Shown here: positions 1 through 5,806 of the stretch, in pieces
Layout of the letters: every line of letters starts with the position of its first letter
How positions within the stretch are numbered: the stretch's first letter is position 1
Source: Pseudobacteriovorax antillogorgiicola
Lineage (GTDB): Bacteria > Bdellovibrionota_B > Oligoflexia > Oligoflexales > RGVZ01
NCBI GenBank assembly: GCA_945897695.1
Contig: CAMDGW010000094.1
Span: 1-8,616 of the forward strand
Direction: 5' to 3'
Length of the DNA: 8,616 nt
Made by a program: the position numbers and the translations under genes
Notes under the pieces: model-generated
Database searches by the model: none
What the model saw: only the letters and a program-made list of their open reading frames with translations
What the model was told of the DNA's origin: nothing

Positions 1-1790
1 ATCTTGAAAGTTTTGTAAAGATGGAGCCCGCCTATGACATCCGGTTTTACCTTGCAGACATTCAGAATGCTCAAAAGAAATACATTCAGGCCTCTGCAAA
101 CTTCATCATCGTCGCGCAGCAAAAACCTAAAGACGGAAAGCATTTGAAAGAGGCTGCTTTTAATGCCGTGGAATCGATTTCAACTCTAGTATCTGTGACA
201 AAATTTGCACCTGTACCACCACCAGCCCAGGCACCCAAAGCCCTGGATATACCGCGGATTCGCAAGCTATACGCTGATACGATGGACTTTTACGTCGGAC
301 TTCTTCCTGCTGAGGCCACCGGTCTACCCATGAGATTTAGCGCCGCTCAGATTTACTTCGACTACGGTCACTATCCAGAGGCAATTAAACGATTTGCTGA
401 CCTGGCGGATAAATACAGCGGAAGTAAACAAGGTCAGACCGCAGCGCGAACGATTATCGCCTACTTCAATGAGAAGGCCGACTGGAATAGCGTGGTGGCG
501 TATGGTAAAAAGTTTCAGACAAATAAAAGCATCGTAGCCGACCTAAACATAAAAAAGTTTATCGATGATAGTCTAAGGGGCGCACTTTTCAATAGTGCTA
601 TGGCATCTGAGAAAGGTAATGATCATAGTAAAGCTGCCGATTCTTTTCTCGAATTCCAGAGATTATTTCCCCAGGATGCCAATGCCGATCGCGCTTTATT
701 TAACGCCTCATTGAACCAATTCAGGGCAGGCAAGGTCGAAGACTCCATCGAGACACAAAAAAGGCTTTTGAGCACATATAACAAGTCTGTTCTTTGTCCC
801 GATGTGATGGCCAGCATGGCCGAAACCTACGAGGCTATTGCTCAGTTTCAATTAGCCGCAGAGACATATCGCAAGTTTGCAGACTTTTACCCTAACGACA
901 AGCGTGCTCCATTATCTTTGTATAACGCCGGGGTGCTGCTTCGGGGTGTTCAAAAAATGGATTTGGCGGCCAAGTCGTTTGCCGATCTTTACACTCGCTA
1001 TCCGAATCATACCGCTGCAAATGATGCCATCTTGGAGAGTGCTCGAATCAAAGAGGCAAACGATGACTTAAAAGGCGCCATTTACGCTTATAGCATGTTT
1101 GCTGAAAGTCCATCAGGCAAAGGCAAAAACGATGGGCTATTCGCTGGAGCAAAATCCGTCGAGCTGCGTCTTTCTGCAGATAACAAGCATGAGGCTGCTC
1201 GCAAGGACCTTAGCAAGTTACTTCACTTACTGAGATCCAAGGGTGCCCCAGCAGCACCTGCAGCAAGACGTATTGTTGCTAAAATACTTTTTAATGACCA
1301 GGAAGCAGGCGCGAAGTCGTTCCGCGCTATGACTCTGGATAATGGCAAAGAAATTGAAAAGCAAGCGGCTGCCAAACAAGCAAAGCTGGTAAGACTGGCT
1401 AACGCATACCAAGACATTATCTTGCTTGGAAACGCTGAGCTTACTGTGGCCAGTTACTACCGGCTTGGCGAGCTTCACGAGGATTTCGCAAATGCACTGT
1501 TTAACGCCCCACCCCCTGCAGGTGCAGGGCAAAAGGAAGCTGCGGAATTCAAAAGCCAACTAGATAAAGCAGCATTCCCATTAAAGGAAGAGGCTAGCAA
1601 GTTTTTTGAAACAGCATACCGACAGTCAAGTGAAGTCGAAACATTCAGTTCATGGACACAAAAGACCTATCAGAAGATGGTTCAGCTATCACCAGAAAAG
1701 TATCCTGCTGTTCAGGAGCAATCAGCATCGCCTGGTTATATGTCCTATAAGGTTTCACTTACACGAGCGACAGAGAATCTTGCTGACTAA
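1..1790 (+). CDS. Large TPR-repeat protein, 3' part (possible GltD/AgmU-like)
   Basis: The frame is open through the left edge: in-frame codons before the ATG at 21 contain no stop, and the first residues look like a TPR helix, not a signal peptide. This is therefore the C-terminal ~595 residues of a longer protein. Counting from the Met at 21, degenerate tetratricopeptide-like helix pairs are visible at about 105-133, 187-222, 224-255, 260-292, 297-330 and 333-365. Several end in Tyr-Pro-Asn type turns, as in BamD/YbgF-style TPRs. Pro/Ala-rich breaks occur near 62-73 and around 495. TPR arrays act as protein-protein scaffolds, and no catalytic motif is seen. The next gene, a TPR lipoprotein, starts 49 bases downstream on the same strand. 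A big TPR protein followed by a TPR lipoprotein matches the gltD (agmU)-gltE (aglT) order of the Myxococcus gliding machinery. That identity is inferred from order and architecture only; the TPR call itself is firm. Confidence 0.85.
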   Translation, partial: LESFVKMEPAYDIRFYLADIQNAQKKYIQASANFIIVAQQKPKDGKHLKEAAFNAVESISTLVSVTKFAPVPPPAQAPKALDIPRIRKLYADTMDFYVGLLPAEATGLPMRFSAAQIYFDYGHYPEAIKRFADLADKYSGSKQGQTAARTIIAYFNEKADWNSVVAYGKKFQTNKSIVADLNIKKFIDDSLRGALFNSAMASEKGNDHSKAADSFLEFQRLFPQDANADRALFNASLNQFRAGKVEDSIETQKRLLSTYNKSVLCPDVMASMAETYEAIAQFQLAAETYRKFADFYPNDKRAPLSLYNAGVLLRGVQKMDLAAKSFADLYTRYPNHTAANDAILESARIKEANDDLKGAIYAYSMFAESPSGKGKNDGLFAGAKSVELRLSADNKHEAARKDLSKLLHLLRSKGAPAAPAARRIVAKILFNDQEAGAKSFRAMTLDNGKEIEKQAAAKQAKLVRLANAYQDIILLGNAELTVASYYRLGELHEDFANALFNAPPPAGAGQKEAAEFKSQLDKAAFPLKEEASKFFETAYRQSSEVETFSSWTQKTYQKMVQLSPEKYPAVQEQSASPGYMSYKVSLTRATENLAD

Positions 1791-1839
1791 GTTCGTTTAA
1801 TCACAGAGTTTACAACGGGAATACTAGAGGAGAATTATC

Positions 1840-3012
1840 ATGAAAAAAAACACAGTCATCATTTCAGGATTGCTGCTGTCAGGAGCATTTTGGACGTCTT
1901 GTCGAACCCTCGAAAGCGGCGCAAAAGTTGTCGACAAGAATCGCGGAGAGATTGTTATTAGCGCCCCAGCTAACTCGATGACAGCCATGCCAGAGGGTCG
2001 CAAAGATGGCTCAATTACGAAAGCCCGACTAAAACTAGAGGCTTCCGTGAAGGAAAACCCGAAAGATACAGCCTCGCTTGTCAGTTTAGCGCAGTTACAG
2101 CTGGCACAAGATAGCATTTCGGAGGCGGAAGAAACCGCTCATCGCGCCCTACTCCTCGATACAAAAAATCAGGGAGCCCGCAAAGTTCTTGCGCAGGCGG
2201 CAATAAAACGAGGGAAACACGATTTAGCTCTGATCTTCTTGTCTGCGCTGGGCGGTGAAGACTCAAAGGACTCTGATATTCTTAATATGCTTGGCATCAT
2301 CGCTCTTAGCCGAAACGACAGCGATGACGCAATGAGACTTTGGAAAACGGGTTTGACGCTAAATCCCGGCGATATATCTGTCAGGATGAACCTTGGTGTC
2401 ATGTACCTGAAAAATAGATTATTTTCACAAGCCAGCACCCAATTTGAGCGGGTATTGAAGGTGGCTCCGCAGCATCAAGATGCCCGTTTGCATCTTGGTA
2501 TAATTGAAATGTCCAGAGGGAAGAACGTCGAGGCGCTTGAAACATTCAAATCGATAGTCTCCGCTGATAAGAGCAATCAGTTAGCTTTATTTAACATGGC
2601 AGTGGCCCAAAGAAACCTGAGCCTTTACGAGGATGCCGTCGATTCATTGAAGCGTTATATCAAAGCCAGCCCTGGCAAATCAGCACAGACGGATCAAGCA
2701 TTCGCCATGATTGACGACATCAACACGATTCTGGCTGCAAATAATCAAAAAGTTTCAGATGAAGACCTACAATCATTGGCTGGCGAACTCGCTTCTCGAC
2801 CTCAACCCGGGAAAGCTGAACGTAACACAACCCAGCCGGACGTAAAACTGCCAGTAAAGCACGCTCCACCGGCAGCAACAGAGGCTTCGACAAAAAACCT
2901 TCCCGTGAAGAAAGCTGAAGCCACGACTAATCGAGACAAGGCTCAAGATTCAAACGTCACAGACAGTGAAATTGACGCTTTGGAAAAACAACTAAAATCG
3001 CCAGCTCACTGA
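1840..3012 (+). CDS. TPR-repeat lipoprotein (possible GltE/AglT-like)
   Basis: The ATG is supported by AGAGGAG at 1826-1832 with a 7-base spacer. The 390-residue protein begins with a Lys-Lys N terminus and a hydrophobic stretch ending at Cys21, so it is probably a lipoprotein anchored in the envelope. The residue three before the Cys is Trp, which is atypical for a lipobox. About six consecutive TPR motifs span residues 61-280, with well-formed units at about 145-177, 180-212 and 215-246 (Leu-Gly and Ala at the usual helix positions, Asn-Pro or Ala-Pro turns). A Pro/Lys/Thr-rich, probably disordered linker occupies about 295-370, followed by a short C-terminal helix. It likely scaffolds an outer-membrane or periplasmic complex. 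The gene sits 49 bases after another TPR gene and 33 bases before an exported protein, consistent with one operon. AglT/GltE of the gliding complex is a TPR lipoprotein in the same relative position; generic TPR lipoprotein is the safe call. Confidence 0.88.
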   Translation: MKKNTVIISGLLLSGAFWTSCRTLESGAKVVDKNRGEIVISAPANSMTAMPEGRKDGSITKARLKLEASVKENPKDTASLVSLAQLQLAQDSISEAEETAHRALLLDTKNQGARKVLAQAAIKRGKHDLALIFLSALGGEDSKDSDILNMLGIIALSRNDSDDAMRLWKTGLTLNPGDISVRMNLGVMYLKNRLFSQASTQFERVLKVAPQHQDARLHLGIIEMSRGKNVEALETFKSIVSADKSNQLALFNMAVAQRNLSLYEDAVDSLKRYIKASPGKSAQTDQAFAMIDDINTILAANNQKVSDEDLQSLAGELASRPQPGKAERNTTQPDVKLPVKHAPPAATEASTKNLPVKKAEATTNRDKAQDSNVTDSEIDALEKQLKSPAH

Positions 3013-3045
3013 CGTACGACATAACAACCATCCAGGAGGTTTCTC

Positions 3046-3414
3046 ATGATACCAACTAGAAAATTCACAGCAAAGTTTTTTGCTCTTTTGTTAGCCATTG
3101 GTAGCACAGGGGCTTTTGCTGAATCCAGCAAGACTCCGCCAAACACTCGTAAGTTGCCAGGCAAAGAAAGCACGAAATCAACAAATTCCGCCATCAAGGT
3201 CAATTCAAGTGATAGCGAAGACGGTTATGTTGCCGCATCATCAACTCAGATAGATTTTTCAGAAACTTCGATTGACGGAAAAATGAAAGCACCGGAAGGT
3301 TTTCTATTGCAAGGCCGCCAGGGTAGCAGCCTTAGCCAGATGGTAAAACTGCGAAGTAATTTCCGCAATGAACTAAACAATTCCAAAAGCGCGACCAAAG
3401 CACTTGTTAAGTAA
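3046..3414 (+). CDS. Sec-exported small protein of unknown function
   Basis: I do not recognise this 122-residue protein. The start is well supported by AGGAGG at 3034-3039 with a 6-base spacer. It has a clear Sec signal peptide: basic residues at 5-10, a hydrophobic core, and a probable cleavage after Ala-Phe-Ala at about residue 25. There is no lipobox Cys, so a soluble periplasmic protein is expected. The mature N-terminal half is polar and rich in Ser, Thr and Lys, and looks disordered. The C-terminal part, from about residue 67, is better ordered: Asp-Phe-Ser, then Lys-Ala-Pro-Glu-Gly-Phe, an Arg, and an amphipathic segment with Leu-Arg-Ser-Asn-Phe-Arg. No Cys or catalytic motif is visible. 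It lies 33 bases after the TPR lipoprotein and 12 bases before the barrel gene, so it is probably cotranscribed and may be a periplasmic connector such as a GltF counterpart. That role is a guess from position. Confidence 0.8.
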   Translation: MIPTRKFTAKFFALLLAIGSTGAFAESSKTPPNTRKLPGKESTKSTNSAIKVNSSDSEDGYVAASSTQIDFSETSIDGKMKAPEGFLLQGRQGSSLSQMVKLRSNFRNELNNSKSATKALVK

Positions 3415-3426
3415 TGGGAGCAGACG

Positions 3427-4170
3427 ATGCGTTATTCAGGGATGAAGATAATTTTAATGTTGGTTATGCTCGGAACTACCACCGTTGCGCCAACCTTCGA
3501 CAGCGCATTAGCCGCCGGAAAAAGACCGTCCTCTAAAGCAAAATCAAAAAAGAAGCCGCAAAAAAGCAAGGAAACAAAATCCGGTGAGATGGATTTAAAA
3601 GAAGAAGAATTCAAAAAGTCATCCTCATCCTCATCTTCCTCAAATATAGAAGTTCTAGCTAACGCAGGCATTTCACCATCCCCACTTTTAGGCTTCGGCG
3701 GCACGGTCGGGTCCATTAAAGAGGGAGGTAGCGGTATTGAAGCTTCGTTGACGTTTGCATCTGGTAAAGCAGGGACGATCAGCGTAAGCGTTACCCATAT
3801 AGGTGGACGATACCGTATGGGGGTCATGAAGCTAGGCTACATTGCTGCCGGTGGTGGCTTTAGAATGGCCTCTGGAAAGTGGTTTGTTCTCAATAACGAT
3901 GAGTCGGCTGAATATGACGCTGGAGCATCTTTAAATGCCGTCACTCTTGATGCTGCTGCCGGAGCTCAGATCAAATTTGGCTCAATTCTCGTGGGCGCTG
4001 ACTTACTCGGCATTTCTTTTCCCGTTTTCAAACTAGGAGTGAAAAAAACGATTCCAAGCGAATCCGATTACAATGAAGACGACGCCAATGCACAGCAGGG
4101 AAAATTTGACAAAGTTGCTGCTGGTATGACTTTGACTCTGTTCAAAGCAGGCGTTGGTATGATGTTCTAA
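3427..4170 (+). CDS. Outer-membrane beta-barrel protein with Lys/Ser-rich N-terminal extension
   Basis: The start at 3427 has GGGAG at 3416-3420 with a 6-base spacer; the in-frame ATG at 3442 would also give a signal peptide but has a poorer site. Residues 1-30 form a Sec signal peptide with probable cleavage after Ala-Leu-Ala. Residues about 31-75 are highly charged (Lys/Ser-rich, then Glu-rich) and end in a run of eight Ser. From about residue 76 the sequence alternates polar and hydrophobic residues with many Gly and aromatics. It forms several probable antiparallel strands and ends in Gly-Met-Met-Phe, with the terminal Phe that outer-membrane barrels use for BAM recognition. An Asp/Glu-rich loop occurs near 213-226. 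The size suits a small barrel of perhaps eight strands. It follows two TPR genes and a small periplasmic protein by short gaps, so it is plausibly the outer-membrane part of the same complex, like GltA/GltB/GltH. The barrel call is good; the exact family is not established. Confidence 0.85.
   Translation: MRYSGMKIILMLVMLGTTTVAPTFDSALAAGKRPSSKAKSKKKPQKSKETKSGEMDLKEEEFKKSSSSSSSSNIEVLANAGISPSPLLGFGGTVGSIKEGGSGIEASLTFASGKAGTISVSVTHIGGRYRMGVMKLGYIAAGGGFRMASGKWFVLNNDESAEYDAGASLNAVTLDAAAGAQIKFGSILVGADLLGISFPVFKLGVKKTIPSESDYNEDDANAQQGKFDKVAAGMTLTLFKAGVGMMF
3619..3642 (+). repeat. Ser codon run (eight consecutive Ser codons)
   Basis: Eight consecutive Ser codons (residues 65-72 of the barrel protein), mostly alternating TCA and TCC, so the DNA contains a short TCATCC hexamer repeat. 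It lies in the charged linker between the signal peptide and the barrel. Such repeats can change length by slippage, and in-frame hexamer changes would alter linker length without breaking the gene. Confidence 0.7.
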
Positions 4171-4182
4171 AAAAGCTGAGAT

Positions 4183-4205
4183 GAACCGTCAGGTTCCTCG
4201 AACCT
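4183..4205. terminator. Possible terminator hairpins between converging genes
   Basis: Two overlapping hairpins share an arm: GAACC (4183-4187) with GGTTC (4192-4196), and AGGTTC (4191-4196) with GAACCT (4200-4205, 3-base loop). The region covers the stop codon of the minus-strand regulator and lies 13 bases after the stop of the plus-strand barrel gene. On the minus strand a run of six T follows after about eight bases; on the plus strand only a weak T-rich stretch follows. Stems are short, so termination in both directions is possible but unproven. Confidence 0.35.
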
Positions 4206-4929
4206 TTAATTCAAATCCCAATCCATAGATGGTCCTGATATTTACGGTCTCACTCAGGCGTCGGAGTGTTCGCCGCACTTCATAAATTTTTCGATTGAGG
4301 GCGTTATCGGTAATTTCAACGTCCCCCCAACAAATTTGTTTCATTTTATTTCGCTCAACAACACCGCCTAAATTATCAGCCAGTGTCCGCACTATGTTGA
4401 CCTCAATCGGCGTTAGGTGCGCTGTTTCTTTGCCATTTGTCACCGTACGCTGAAGAAGATTAATTGTAAGGCGACCAAAGGTCCTCGAACTATCTTGGAC
4501 TCTAGCCTGATGTGTACCGATTCGAATCAAACATTTCTCTTGAAGCTCAGCATTCGAAGCACTTAATGAAACAAAGTCCGACGCTCCAGCTGCTAAAAGT
4601 GGGTAAACATCAGATACCTGAGATTCATCCGCAGCAATGATGACCGAAGCGTAAGGCCAAACCTGACGAACCAAAACAAGCGACTCAAAAACGTTCCCTA
4701 CGAGACCTAAAATCACCAAAATCGGAGGTGACATTGATTCCATGTCTTTCTCCGAGCCCAGTTTTTGAAGCGACTTGATTGAAAATAGCTGCTCATTTAA
4801 CGAAAATCTCTTAAACTGATTGAACTGCAGTCCAGCTCCAAACTGACCGGTACCGACAAGTAATATCGAGCACTCCCCTTCATCCTGCGAACTCGATGAT
4901 CGCGAGGTTTTGGTTTCAAGCTTCTTCAT
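4189..4929 (-). CDS. OmpR-family-like DNA-binding regulator with degenerate receiver domain
   Basis: The ATG at 4929 has GGAGG (complement of 4936-4940) six bases upstream. The 246-residue protein has two domains. Residues about 152-244 form an OmpR/PhoB-type winged helix: a threonine-proline-x-glutamate (Leu-Thr-Pro-Ile-Glu) segment before the HTH, a Trp-Gly-Asp segment, an Asp-Asn-Ala-Leu-Asn-Arg recognition helix start, and a Tyr-Gly-Leu-Gly-Phe wing. Residues about 20-145 look like a receiver fold (hydrophobic strands at 21-26, 70-76 and 95-99), but the key residues are absent. There is no acidic pair after strand 1, Gly75 stands where the phospho-acceptor Asp is expected, and Leu replaces the conserved Lys after the Gly-Ala-Ser-Asp-Phe segment. 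It is therefore probably not controlled by ordinary phosphorylation. No histidine kinase gene is adjacent in the window. The first 18 residues are a Ser-rich tail. It converges with the barrel operon and may regulate it or itself, which is inference. Confidence 0.88.
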   Translation of the reverse strand: MKKLETKTSRSSSSQDEGECSILLVGTGQFGAGLQFNQFKRFSLNEQLFSIKSLQKLGSEKDMESMSPPILVILGLVGNVFESLVLVRQVWPYASVIIAADESQVSDVYPLLAAGASDFVSLSASNAELQEKCLIRIGTHQARVQDSSRTFGRLTINLLQRTVTNGKETAHLTPIEVNIVRTLADNLGGVVERNKMKQICWGDVEITDNALNRKIYEVRRTLRRLSETVNIRTIYGLGFELKVRGT

Positions 4930-4952
4930 GTGGGGCCTCCATTCATCCTAAA

Positions 4953-4965
4953 TCCCAAAATGGGA
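4953..4965. promoter_or_regulatory. Short palindrome in the regulator leader
   Basis: TCCCA (4953-4957) and TGGGA (4961-4965) form a perfect 5-bp inverted repeat around AAA, 24 bases upstream of the regulator start codon. It is short enough to arise by chance, but its position would suit an operator half-site pair or a small hairpin in the leader. Confidence 0.35.
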
Positions 4966-4967
4966 AC

Positions 4968-5022
4968 TAATTAGTAATTAGTAATTATTAATTATTAATT
5001 AGCCATTACTAATTACTAGTTA
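4968..5022. promoter_or_regulatory. AT-rich heptamer tandem repeats within an 18-bp inverted repeat
   Basis: Five head-to-tail heptamers of the form TAATTA(G/T) run from 4968 to 5002 without a mismatch in the first six bases, and another copy (TAATTAC) lies at 5010-5016. The block is also an inverted repeat: 4968-4985 pairs with 5005-5022 at 17 of 18 positions, with a 19-base centre. It lies 39 bases upstream of the regulator start and is the most AT-rich stretch seen in the window. It is a strong candidate for a cooperative binding array and promoter region for the regulator, possibly autoregulatory. Function is inferred; the repeats are plain in the sequence. Confidence 0.6.
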
Positions 5023-5060
5023 ATTTTAATCAGATGAATGGAGATTCAGCAAGGTATCTT

Positions 5061-5636
5061 TTACTGCAATCCAAAAAATCCGCGGACTTGCGGCCAATAA
5101 GTGGCGAAATCTTTATCACCACTGATATCAAAGTACATAATATCCCTCTCATTTGGTGCATGACCCATCTGAAAACCGTGTCCGACCTCATGAGCAAAGA
5201 GCTTACGAATCTCCAAATTCATGACACCAGGAGATTGCTCCTTCTGGTTTGAACTAAGAAAATCCTCATCAAATTCAACCTGAAGAGAGTAGGTCGTCGT
5301 TTCCGTGGTCTTTTGACCGGGCACTGGAATCGATGTCCCACGACGCTCCGTCTGCGAAAACCATTGCCCCCAGCCGACCTTTCCATCACGGTTTTCCAAG
5401 CCTTTGGTAATCAGAACTGGGCTATTTGCCGCGTCTGGAGACTCAGAATACTCGATGACCTGATAGCCAACGTGATCGTTATAATCGTCAATCAAGCGCT
5501 TAAGGATTGGCTTAAACGATTGATCGCCTTGTTTAAGGGCCATCACATATTGCTTCACTTCGGTCTTTTGAACCTTGTTTCCACAAGAAACGAAGGTGAC
5601 TACTGAAAGGACTAAGGCGAGGGATCGCAGCAACAT
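5061..5636 (-). CDS. Putative lipoprotein zinc metalloprotease (metzincin/matrixin-like)
   Basis: The ATG at 5636 has GGAG (complement of 5645-5648) eight bases upstream. The 191-residue protein starts with a hydrophobic signal ending in Val-Ser-Cys18-Gly, so it is probably a lipoprotein. Residues 149-159 contain His-Glu-x-x-His followed by a third His six residues later (His149, Glu150, His153, His159), the zinc site of metzincins. Asp-Ile-Met167-Tyr downstream resembles the matrixin Met-turn. The usual Gly at motif position eight is Gln156 instead. Residues 120-125 form an edge-strand-like segment before the active-site helix. No obvious propeptide Cys switch is seen, and the enzyme is short, close to a bare catalytic domain. 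It likely cleaves proteins at the cell surface or in the periplasm; the substrate is unknown. It has its own promoter upstream, and the repeat-rich gap separates it from the regulator gene downstream. Confidence 0.85.
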   Translation of the reverse strand: MLLRSLALVLSVVTFVSCGNKVQKTEVKQYVMALKQGDQSFKPILKRLIDDYNDHVGYQVIEYSESPDAANSPVLITKGLENRDGKVGWGQWFSQTERRGTSIPVPGQKTTETTTYSLQVEFDEDFLSSNQKEQSPGVMNLEIRKLFAHEVGHGFQMGHAPNERDIMYFDISGDKDFATYWPQVRGFFGLQ

Positions 5637-5653
5637 CGTTAAAACTCCACAAC

Positions 5654-5707
5654 AGCAACTACAGCAGCATTAAAATCAACAACCACAGCAACGGGAGAAC
5701 CAGCAAC
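5654..5707 (-). repeat. GTTGCT repeats in the protease gene leader
   Basis: Read on the minus strand, GTTGCT occurs at 5702-5707, 5687-5692 and 5654-5659, with a related GCTGCT at 5663-5668, all between the predicted transcription start and the protease start codon. The leader is unusually G/T-rich on that strand and has a poor small inverted repeat (GGGT/ACCC, 5712-5724). These could be RNA-binding or translation-control elements or a low-complexity accident. Confidence 0.4.
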
Positions 5708-5736
5708 TCGAGGGTAAATGACCCCCAATTGAAATA

Positions 5737-5765
5737 CTTATATACAACGCATAAAATAATGTCAA
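5737..5765 (-). promoter_or_regulatory. Sigma-70-type promoter for the metalloprotease gene
   Basis: On the minus strand a perfect -35 TTGACA (complement of 5760-5765) is followed after exactly 17 bases by TATAAG (complement of 5737-5742), five of six matches to the -10 consensus. Transcription would start near 5730, giving a leader of about 90 bases before the ATG at 5636. It lies in the AT-rich gap after the Rieske gene stop at 5807. It is the best promoter match I see in the window. Confidence 0.7.
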
Positions 5766-5806
5766 CTTTTTATGGTTTTAATAAAATTATTTATATTACT
5801 TGTTTA

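Larger units (their letters stand above)
4937..5043. repeat. Outer 11-bp inverted repeat framing the regulator's upstream region
   Basis: CTCCATTCATC at 4937-4947 and its exact reverse complement GATGAATGGAG at 5033-5043 frame nearly the whole gap between the minus-strand regulator and the protease gene. The left arm overlaps the regulator's ribosome binding site (complement of 4936-4940). In a leftward transcript reading through from the protease gene, the arms could pair and cover that site. No flanking target duplication is seen, so a transposon end is not favoured. Confidence 0.65.

Noticed and set aside
1227..1559. 110-residue open frame on the minus strand inside the large TPR gene
   Set aside because: It lies wholly inside a well-supported gene, has no convincing ribosome binding site and its protein has no recognisable domain; it is an antisense shadow.
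3432..3827. 131-residue open frame on the minus strand opposite the barrel gene
   Set aside because: Its Asp/Glu-rich run is only the complement of the Ser codon run; the plus-strand frame has a signal peptide, a ribosome binding site and a barrel pattern.
4968..5002. Heptamer array as CRISPR or replication iterons
   Set aside because: Repeats are directly adjacent and only 7 bases long with no spacers, and no cas, rep or parA-type gene is near.
4937..5043. MITE-like element with 11-bp terminal inverted repeats
   Set aside because: No target-site duplication flanks the arms, the interior does not look like known ends, and no second copy is in the window; regulatory pairing explains the position over the ribosome binding site better. 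A genome-wide search for copies would decide.
5313..5606. 97-residue open frame on the plus strand opposite the metalloprotease gene
   Set aside because: The minus-strand frame carries a lipoprotein signal and a zinc protease motif, while the plus frame shows no domain or start site.
5766..5806. Terminator after the Rieske gene
   Set aside because: The stretch is AT-rich but has only A/T stems with no GC-containing hairpin before a T run, so no terminator is claimed.
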